In this document: one piece after another, positions 57,393-64,000 of the stretch | How the letters are laid out: every line of letters starts with the position of its first letter | Position numbering within the stretch: the stretch's first letter is position 1 | Assembly: GCA_934621605.1 (NCBI GenBank) | Contig: CAKTUZ010000016.1 | Coordinates: 5,261 to 69,260, forward strand | From: an uncultured bacterium | GTDB lineage: Bacteria > Vulcanimicrobiota > Xenobia > Xenobiales > Xenobiaceae | Length of the DNA: 64,000 nt | Direction: 5' to 3' | Notes under the pieces: generated by a model | What the model saw: the letters and a program-made list of their open reading frames with translations, nothing else | What the model was told of the DNA's origin: nothing | The model's database searches: none | Made by a program: the position numbers and the translations under genes

Positions 57393-60300
57393 ATAATCGA
57401 TTAGGTAAAGCTTCCAAATAGCTGAGCACTTGTTCAATTTTGGTAATTAATACTTGCGGTTTGGGATAATCCAAATTACCGGCAGCTCGGCCGCAGATAC
57501 CGTCTAATTGCAAAGCCATTTGATCTTGACTAGCTTTCCAGCCTATCAAATTAGATAATTTACCAAGTTCTCGGAGGGTCAGTTGGCGCATAAAGGGAGC
57601 TACAAACCACATGACGCCGCCTTTAACTCGGATTGAAGGTATAAGCATGGTGCGGCACTTTAATTTTATGCACACCAAGCTGAGTAAGTGTTCGGTAAGC
57701 TCTGGCAATTTTCCGTAGCGGTCACGCAGCTCTTCACGTATATTCTGAAGCTCGTCGTTGTTTTCTACTGAAGCTATGCGCTTATAAAGGACGACTTTTT
57801 GTTGCGGATCTCCAATATACTCATCGGGCAGACCTGTGGAAATGGGCAAATCGATAACTACATTTTGTTCATTGCCGACTGCTTCTTGCTCTGGATCTTT
57901 ATGATCGCGCAGTGCTTTCACGGCGTCGCTTAACATGCGGCAATATAAGCTGAAACCTACAGCTGCTACGTGGCCAGATTGTTCGGCTCCCAAAATATTG
58001 CCTGCGCCGCGTATTTCCAAATCGCGTTTGGCTATTTGGAAACCGGCTCCCAGTTGAGTAAAGTCGCGAATAGTTTCTAGGCGCTTTTTGGCTTGATCGG
58101 TAAGTTTGCGGCTAGGTGGATAGAGCAAGTAGCAGTACCCCTGTTTGGCACTGCGTCCTACGCGACCGCGCAGCTGATAGAGCTGAGCTAAACCTAAAGT
58201 GTGGGCATTATCAATAATTATAGTGTTGACATTAGGTACATCCAGGCCGCTCTCGATAATGGTGGAACAGACCAATACATCGTATTGACCTTCATAAAAT
58301 TCCATCATCACTTTTTCTAACTTTTGTTCGCCCATTTGGCCATGGCCTACGCCAATGCGGGCTTGGGGAATAAGTCTTTGCAAATCGGTAGCCACTCTGG
58401 CAATACTCTGTACGCGATTGTGTAAGAAATATACTTGTCCGTGACGGCTCAGCTCACGCACAATGGCCGCTTTTATCAATTCGGCATTATGTTCGAAAAG
58501 GTAAGTTTTGATAGGTAAACGATTCTCCGGCGGAGTTTCGATAACAGACATTTCCCTGATGCCGTAAAAAGACATTTGTAAAGTTCTGGGTATAGGAGTG
58601 GCGCTCATGGACATAATATCTATGCCGGATTTTAGCTCGGAAAGTTTAGTTTTATGCATAACTCCGAAACGCTGCTCTTCATCAATAATAAGTAAACCCA
58701 AATTTTTGAACTTTATATCTTGAGAAAGCAAGCGATGGGTGCCGATAACTATATCGCAATTACCTTCAGCTACGGCAGTTACGGTTTGCTTTTGCTCGGT
58801 TGCAGTTTTAAAGCGTGATAGCAAACTGATATGGATTGGATATGGAGCTAGGCGCTCAGTAAAAGTCATAAAATGTTGGTGGGCTAAAACTGTGGTAGGA
58901 ACTAATATGGCCACTTGTTTGCCTTGGTTGACTACTTTGAAGGCAGCTCGTAAAGCCACTTCGGTTTTGCCATAGCCTACATCTCCGCAAATAAGGCGAT
59001 CCATAGGGCGTGAGCTTTCCAAGTCGGCTTTAACTTCACGTATAGCTCGAAGTTGATCGGGCGTTTCCTGATAAGGAAAGGCGTCTTCCATTTCGTGTTG
59101 CCAAGGCGTATCGGGTGGGTAAGCAAAACCCTGGGCCTTGGCTCTTTGAGCATATATTTGCAATAATTTTTGGGCCGCTTCGGCTGCGTAAGCTCTTATT
59201 TTACTTTTGGTTTTACGCCAATCGGCGCCGTTCATTTTGGATAAAGCCGGTTCTTTGCCGTCAATACCTTCGTATTTTTGTACTAAATCGAGTTGATCGA
59301 CTGGTACAAAAACACAGTCGCCTTTGGCATATTCGAGTTTGAGCATATCGTGCTCTACGTTGTTGAGCGAAATAGTTTGTATGCCTATATAGCGAGCGAT
59401 ACCGTGCTGCAAATGTACAACCAAGTCTCCTGGGGATATTTCGTCCAAGCGTAAGGCACTACCGCTTTTATCAGCCGGTTTACTCAAACGGCGGCGCAGG
59501 CGTTGGCCCATAATTTCTCGGTCGGTCAAAAATTCCAGCCAACCGTCGTCTAGCTGCACGCGGAAACCTTCGTTGGCATAGCCTTGCAAAAGTAACACTT
59601 GGCCAGGCTTTAAAAGGCAGGGTTTGATAGTAAAATCGGCTATTTCATGCTCTTCCAACAGCTCTTTAAGGCGCATAAATTGTGAAGTCAGCAGCACGGT
59701 ACGTCGTTTTTCTTGGTGCCAAGTAGGTAAGGCTGCTAGCAAATCGTCCACTTTGCTGGTAAAAGGCACGGCCAGTTCAAAATCGGCCTCAAAGCGATGG
59801 GCTGGGTCAATATTGAAATTTTGACTGTTAAAAGAATTGCCCATTACATCTAAGTCGGAGGCCCAAGCCGAAATATAGGCTTTGCGGAACTTGGAAATCA
59901 TGCTCTCAAGCCGTTCCCATACGTAGTTAGTTTCGCTCTCTTCAATAAAACCTATGGAAGCTCCGCTGGAAGCTTGGGCTTCCCATTCTTGATTCCACTC
60001 CTTAGCTGTTAAACGCAACTGTACTGGTTCTTCCAAGACAACGAGAGAATGGGGTGCCTTTTTTTGCAAATAATCGGTCAGCCAAGATTCATCTTTAGAA
60101 TCGCTGGGAATGGCTGGTAATAAGACTACCTCTTTAAGATCGCCACTGGAACGTTGCGTATCTATATTGAAGGCTCTTATGGTTTCAATTTCTTCGCCGA
60201 ATAATTCCATACGGGCCGGCTGTCCGGTGATAGGGTATACATCGATAAGACCGCCGCGCACAGCATACTGACCGCGTCCTTCTACCATAGGCACACGATT

Positions 60301-60978
60301 GTAACCTTCAGTATTTAGTATTTCCAACAGCAGCTCAACGTCAATATTTTCACCTACAGTTAAAGTTAATTTACTTTTTTCCAGCTTCTCAGCTCTTACG
60401 GTAGGTTGCATAACAGCGCGTAGAGGGGCGATAATTATTATTTGTTCTTGGTCATCTTGCTCTTGATATCTGTCTAGGGCCTGTAAAACGGCTAAACGGG
60501 CCGGATCAGCTGTGTCGGCTTCGTCTCCCAACATTTTGAGCGATTCTTTTTCGGGGAAAAGCCAGAGCTGCTCTTCGTTAAAGAAGGTGTGGCAATCCTG
60601 AAAGAGGCGTTCGGCACTGTCAGAGGTAGGAGTAATCCATAAAATAATCGGTTTTAAATTTAAGCCGCTGTGACAAGCCTGAATAAACAAAGGGCGGGCC
60701 GAATTAGCCAATCCGCTGCATACGGTAGCCGAAGCGGTTTGTAACGATTTTAGAAGGGCGCCGTTCTTTTTGTTACGGCGCCACAATTCGCTTAAATAAA
60801 GATTGGCGTTGAGACAATTGCGATGGGCCAGCTTTTGTTGCTGAGTTCTATCGTACCTTTTATACGCTTCGCTATTGATAGTTTCGACAGAATTGTGGCC
60901 TGAAGGTTGCCGGTCGTCCAGTTTGTCCAAGTCGGCGCTGATAATATTTTGCAATGAAGAAGATCTGGTATTACTCAT
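57391..60978 (-). CDS. mfd: Transcription-repair coupling factor
   Basis: 1195-aa DNA translocase that removes RNA polymerase stalled at lesions and recruits UvrA. UvrB-homology modules at the N-terminus; the RNA polymerase-interaction domain with HLQHGIARYIG (about 524-534); superfamily 2 motor with Walker A GDVGYGKTE (about 665), DEEQRFG (about 762), TATPIPRTLQMS and VCSTIIESGLDVPN (about 905-918); and TRCF C-terminal domain. Normal length. ATG at 60978; a TTG at 61002 would add eight residues. Confidence 0.97.
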   Translation of the reverse strand: MSNTRSSSLQNIISADLDKLDDRQPSGHNSVETINSEAYKRYDRTQQQKLAHRNCLNANLYLSELWRRNKKNGALLKSLQTASATVCSGLANSARPLFIQACHSGLNLKPIILWITPTSDSAERLFQDCHTFFNEEQLWLFPEKESLKMLGDEADTADPARLAVLQALDRYQEQDDQEQIIIIAPLRAVMQPTVRAEKLEKSKLTLTVGENIDVELLLEILNTEGYNRVPMVEGRGQYAVRGGLIDVYPITGQPARMELFGEEIETIRAFNIDTQRSSGDLKEVVLLPAIPSDSKDESWLTDYLQKKAPHSLVVLEEPVQLRLTAKEWNQEWEAQASSGASIGFIEESETNYVWERLESMISKFRKAYISAWASDLDVMGNSFNSQNFNIDPAHRFEADFELAVPFTSKVDDLLAALPTWHQEKRRTVLLTSQFMRLKELLEEHEIADFTIKPCLLKPGQVLLLQGYANEGFRVQLDDGWLEFLTDREIMGQRLRRRLSKPADKSGSALRLDEISPGDLVVHLQHGIARYIGIQTISLNNVEHDMLKLEYAKGDCVFVPVDQLDLVQKYEGIDGKEPALSKMNGADWRKTKSKIRAYAAEAAQKLLQIYAQRAKAQGFAYPPDTPWQHEMEDAFPYQETPDQLRAIREVKADLESSRPMDRLICGDVGYGKTEVALRAAFKVVNQGKQVAILVPTTVLAHQHFMTFTERLAPYPIHISLLSRFKTATEQKQTVTAVAEGNCDIVIGTHRLLSQDIKFKNLGLLIIDEEQRFGVMHKTKLSELKSGIDIMSMSATPIPRTLQMSFYGIREMSVIETPPENRLPIKTYLFEHNAELIKAAIVRELSRHGQVYFLHNRVQSIARVATDLQRLIPQARIGVGHGQMGEQKLEKVMMEFYEGQYDVLVCSTIIESGLDVPNVNTIIIDNAHTLGLAQLYQLRGRVGRSAKQGYCYLLYPPSRKLTDQAKKRLETIRDFTQLGAGFQIAKRDLEIRGAGNILGAEQSGHVAAVGFSLYCRMLSDAVKALRDHKDPEQEAVGNEQNVVIDLPISTGLPDEYIGDPQQKVVLYKRIASVENNDELQNIREELRDRYGKLPELTEHLLSLVCIKLKCRTMLIPSIRVKGGVMWFVAPFMRQLTLRELGKLSNLIGWKASQDQMALQLDGICGRAAGNLDYPKPQVLITKIEQVLSYLEALPNRL

Positions 60979-61173
60979 GTTTTTAGCTATTTCGGTTGCC
61001 AAAAGATATTATTAAAAATTAACTCTGTGCAGTTTAGCAGTTTAATCTGCACTCGCAAAGCAATTTAAAGGGGATTTTTGCTAAAAAATGGCCGAGCTTT
61101 TTTGCCAGGATAACAAGAGGCGAAAAGAGAATAGCCGAAACTGCTTTAGTTGTGGCCAGGTGAATCAGTTTAC

Positions 61174-61203
61174 TTGGCTTTACATTTTGCTAAACGTTAT
61201 TAT
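61174..61203 (+). promoter_or_regulatory. Possible promoter for the GAF/GGDEF gene
   Basis: TTGGCT and TATTAT are separated by 18 bp, 20 bp before the ATG. It has the look of a sigma-70 promoter but would leave a very short leader that must contain the GAGGGA ribosome binding site. Low certainty. Confidence 0.3.
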
Positions 61204-61223
61204 TTTTGTTTGAGGGATGACTT

Positions 61224-63089
61224 ATGGATTCCGACCAGACTTATCAGGCGTCAGTTCGCTTGAAGATATTTATGGTCGCGATCAGGGTGGTTGGTGTTCT
61301 TTTAGCTCTGATCTTGACTGGCGGAAACAGCAAGGAGTCGCTATGTACTCCTTTTCCGTATGATTTTGATGATTTACCTATAATTATTACTTTTGCGGTA
61401 ATCGTCTATAATATTGCTGCGGCTGTTTTCACCTGTGTTTGGAAAGACAATCAAGGCGGAGCGCCCATTATACTAACTGTATTTGATATAATCCTGGGCC
61501 TGGGTTTGACTTATTTTTATGGCCCTAGCTATTTGATTTTGAGTTTTGCCCTGCCGATTTTGATGCTCTATTACATTTGGGGCAAAACTTCAGTTTTAGT
61601 AGCCGGTTCAGTTTTTGGCACTATTATTTATATTTTAATAGCGGCTTTTGCTTTCGTTTCTCGTTTAGAATCTATGCATGACGAGACTTTTGCTACCTTC
61701 TTTAAACTTAGTTTCGCTCAGATGGGCTGCAGCTATATGCTGATTTGGATCTGTTGGGTAGCTGCTCAGGAAAATGTCGAGCGTTGTAAGAGCGAAAGCG
61801 GTTTACAGCGTGAAAAAGATTGTCTTTTCCAAGAAATTCAGGCTGCCCGTATCCAAAACGATCAAATGACTTCCGAATTGAGTGAGCGCGAAAATAGATT
61901 GCGTATGCTCAACCGCGACAATGCCGGCTTAAAAGAAGAGTTGGACATCAGCCTCAAGCGTTTGCAAGAAGCCCGCTTGGCTTTACAGGATACTGAAAAA
62001 GCTGCTGAAGAGCAAGGACAGAAAGTCTCTCAGGCTGCTCGTCGCGAGAAGTTGCAAATTCAGCGTCAGTTAGCCATAATGCAACAGCGTTTGGAGCGTC
62101 AGGTACGTTTGGTAGAAGTTTCCCGCAAACTTTCCGGCAGTTTGGCTCTTTCCGATACGCTTTTGGCCTTAACCGAGCAATTGCAAACCTTCCTTCCTTG
62201 TCAAAGTTGCGTTATTTTCATGCTGGACGAAGTGGAAGGCCAAAAGAAACTTTTCGCTGAGGTAGCCGCTAGTCCGTTTACCGATACTTTCCGTAATTAC
62301 AGCTTGCAAATTGGTGAAGGCGCTCCCGGATATGCTGTTAGCACTCTCACTCCTTTCAAAATTGACGATGGCAGTGTCGATATTAACGGCACAGTTCTTT
62401 CTACTGTAGTAGATAAAGAGCGCAGCGCTTTGGTGGCTCCTTTGGCTGTACCTGCTCAAACTATCGGTGTTGTTTATTTAGGCCGAGCTGCCGATCATGC
62501 TTTCACTGAAGATGAACTCGATCTTTTAATAGATTTCTGCGAGATGGCTAGCGTGGCTCTGGGCAATTCTATTTTGTATCAGAGAGCTGTCAATAACGGT
62601 TTACGTGATCCTTTGACCAATTGCTATAACACGCTTTTCTTGGAAGAGCGTATGCGTGAAGAGCTTAAGCGCGGCAATCGCTATATGTATTCTGTTTCTC
62701 TGTTGCTCTTCAGCTTGGATGGCTTTAACCAGATTGTGTCTAATTTAGGTCAAGATGTGGCCGATAATGTATTGCGCGAGGTTGTGGGCGTAGTGCGTAA
62801 AATTACTCGCGAAATTGATGTTTTGGGCCGTTTGGAAGGCGATACTTTTGCCTTACTTGTCGATCACGCTGATCGTGTGAAATGTTCCGAAGTAGGTGAG
62901 CGCGTACGCGACGCCATTGCCAATCACGCCTTTGTGGTAGGCGGCCGCCGCATTAGAGTAAGCATTTCCGTTGGTGCTGCTGGTAGTCCGCACGACGCTG
63001 CCAATGCCGAGCAACTTACTATGCGAGCTTCGGCAGCCATGCAGCAAGCTCAACAGGCCGGTGGAAACCAAGTCTGCCTTTGGAGTTAA
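61224..63089 (+). CDS. Membrane protein with GAF and degenerate GGDEF domains
   Basis: 621-aa signalling protein. Six predicted N-terminal helices (residues about 14-180), a coiled coil (about 185-295), a GAF domain (about 305-455) and a GGDEF-fold domain (about 465-621). The second domain keeps DPLTNCYN but the active-site motif RxGGDEF reads RLEGDTF (about 536-542): the first Gly is Glu and the catalytic Glu is Thr. It probably does not make cyclic di-GMP; it may bind it or GTP. There is no EAL domain. GAGGGA precedes the ATG. Confidence 0.88.
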   Translation: MDSDQTYQASVRLKIFMVAIRVVGVLLALILTGGNSKESLCTPFPYDFDDLPIIITFAVIVYNIAAAVFTCVWKDNQGGAPIILTVFDIILGLGLTYFYGPSYLILSFALPILMLYYIWGKTSVLVAGSVFGTIIYILIAAFAFVSRLESMHDETFATFFKLSFAQMGCSYMLIWICWVAAQENVERCKSESGLQREKDCLFQEIQAARIQNDQMTSELSERENRLRMLNRDNAGLKEELDISLKRLQEARLALQDTEKAAEEQGQKVSQAARREKLQIQRQLAIMQQRLERQVRLVEVSRKLSGSLALSDTLLALTEQLQTFLPCQSCVIFMLDEVEGQKKLFAEVAASPFTDTFRNYSLQIGEGAPGYAVSTLTPFKIDDGSVDINGTVLSTVVDKERSALVAPLAVPAQTIGVVYLGRAADHAFTEDELDLLIDFCEMASVALGNSILYQRAVNNGLRDPLTNCYNTLFLEERMREELKRGNRYMYSVSLLLFSLDGFNQIVSNLGQDVADNVLREVVGVVRKITREIDVLGRLEGDTFALLVDHADRVKCSEVGERVRDAIANHAFVVGGRRIRVSISVGAAGSPHDAANAEQLTMRASAAMQQAQQAGGNQVCLWS

Positions 63090-63120
63090 AAGCTTTTTTA
63101 AGTTATCTGAAAAGCTCATA

Positions 63121-63161
63121 AAGAGGGAATTGAAGCTTTTGCCTCGGTTCTCTCTTTTTTT
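63121..63161 (+). terminator. Rho-independent terminator after the GAF/GGDEF gene
   Basis: A 9-bp stem with one G-U pair (63121-63129 with 63148-63156) is followed by seven Ts, 30 bp past the stop codon. Confidence 0.8.
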
Positions 63162-63199
63162 GTTGCCAAACAATAGCTGCTTCGTTTAAACTGTGCTCC

Positions 63200-63538
63200 A
63201 TGATGCAAAAAATTAAAGATTTTTATGTACAACACGCTTCCGAGATCTTTCGTGGTATGGCTTTAGGGCTACTGATGTGCGCTTTATTTTTTGCATTCGG
63301 TTGGACTCCCTCGCCCACACCTAAAATAGGCGAAAACAAAGCGGCGGTTATTGCTAAATATGGCGAACCAGATCAAGTAGTAACTACCGAACAGGGGCCC
63401 AGCGAAAGACAGCGTTATCCTTTTATATATTTGCACTATAAATGTGGCTTTTTAAAGCGTTCGGTAACTATTATTACTATTGACGGAGTTCGTGATAGTG
63501 TTCTCAATGTAAGTCAGGATGGCACTTCCGGCTATTAA
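63200..63538 (+). CDS. Small membrane-anchored protein, unknown function
   Basis: 112-aa product with one N-terminal helix (about residues 18-34), then an outside segment KIGENKAAVIAKYGEPDQVVTTEQG, with the KYGEPD pattern seen in SmpA/OmlA-like lipoproteins and small BamE-type folds, and a beta-rich end. No lipobox Cys at the expected place. ATG at 63200 or 63203; no clear ribosome binding site. Function unknown. Confidence 0.62.
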   Translation: MMQKIKDFYVQHASEIFRGMALGLLMCALFFAFGWTPSPTPKIGENKAAVIAKYGEPDQVVTTEQGPSERQRYPFIYLHYKCGFLKRSVTIITIDGVRDSVLNVSQDGTSGY

Positions 63539-63540
63539 GG

Positions 63541-64000
63541 CAAACGCTATATTGTTGGTTGTGATTGTTGGCTCGTAGTTTTTTACGCTTAGAGACGCTA
63601 ATGGTGTTCTGCTCGCCAGTTAGATATTTTGTGTTCGCTCCGACAGCGGCTCTTCCAGGCTCGAACTGACCGAGCTGAAGCTCGGCCAATATTCTTCGTC
63701 TTCCATTCGCCATTTGTCTCCGCCTGTTGGTTAAAAACTACGCTTCTAACGCATACAGTCCGACGGGCGAAGCTACGTTGTACTATCACAAAATGTGCAA
63801 CCGGCTTCCGCTTATAATATCCTTTTCGTTAGCTATTTAGTTCCGCCCGCGATCCTTCCGCTCAAAGTTCCTTTCCGCTGTTAGCAGCTCCGTTTTGCCC
63901 GCGATCCTCCCGTTAAAATTTCCCTCTCGCCGTCAGCTGTTCCGTTCCGTAAGCGCCGCCAAGCGTACGCTGCCCAGCGAGCGCAGCTATGCTGGGCCCT
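63541..64000. repeat. Gene-free tail with a degenerate direct repeat
   Basis: About 460 bp with no credible gene on either strand. Between about 63840 and 63950 two copies of a roughly 53-bp unit run in tandem, each holding CCCGCGATCC and ending in CAGCT(G)...CCGTT, with about one quarter of positions different. Other complementary stretches (AAGCTCGGCC, and GCCCAGCGAGCGCAGCTATGCTGGGC near 63971-63996, which can fold into a hairpin) suggest an RNA or a mobile-element end. The region runs into the window edge. Confidence 0.45.

Overview
The window is dense bacterial chromosome, with about 52 convincing protein genes on both strands, short intergenic gaps, Shine-Dalgarno starts that include many GTG and TTG codons, and many intrinsic terminators. 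No rRNA, tRNA or CRISPR array was found. The left end carries the ribosome/SRP cluster in the order ffh-rpsP-khpA-rimM-trmD-rplS-lepB-rbgA-rnhB. That order is best known from Firmicutes but is shared by other deep lineages. The gene content suggests a deep-branching, probably anaerobic or gut-type bacterium: FHA domains, a Hanks-type kinase, ClpC-like AAA+, an RND lipid-type exporter, Amj-like flippase domains, YkuD transpeptidase and TatA. I cannot name the phylum from sequence alone; lineages near Cyanobacteria/Melainabacteria or Eremiobacterota would fit, but this is a guess.

Layout. 1-6.8 kb: translation and secretion cluster on the minus strand, broken into transcription units by hairpin terminators, with a near-consensus promoter before ffh. 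Between trmD and rplS sits a 470-bp gene-free stretch that looks like a decayed IS200/IS605 right end with omega-RNA-like sequence. 7-10 kb: RNase E/G with a structured leader, a lipoprotein and tatA. 10.2-19.8 kb: the most unusual region. It holds rlmD and, one base later, a ClpC/ClpA-type AAA+ protein whose C-terminus contains sixteen 7-residue Tyr-Pro-Gln-Gln-Gln-Gly-Gly repeats. Then come a small FHA protein, a protein with a degenerate amidase-like C-terminus, and (opposite strand) a Ser/Thr kinase, a variant Fic protein and a membrane protein combining a pseudo-HtrA domain with an FHA domain. Together these look like a phospho-signalling/AAA+ module with several catalytically dead sensor domains.

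20-28 kb: a small EamA-like flippase, a radical SAM enzyme and an HpnN-like RND exporter (a lipid modification/export unit), a UvrD-type helicase, and a paralogous pair of unknown proteins, one cytoplasmic and one secreted. 28-33.8 kb: YbaK, a fused double Amj-like flippase, a TPR protein, NupC and a TfoX-N protein. 34-38 kb: a run of poorly characterised, partly secreted proteins after a metallo-beta-lactamase-fold hydrolase. 38-50.5 kb: RdgB, HemL, an orphan PilC/GspF, RF3, AIM24, FolD plus cyclodeaminase, a glycosyltransferase, an EamA permease and a FtsB/DivIC protein. 50.6-64 kb: L,D-transpeptidase, Nudix hydrolase, amidohydrolase, two metallophosphoesterases, Mfd, a GAF/degenerate-GGDEF membrane protein, and a gene-free 460-bp tail with a degenerate direct repeat.
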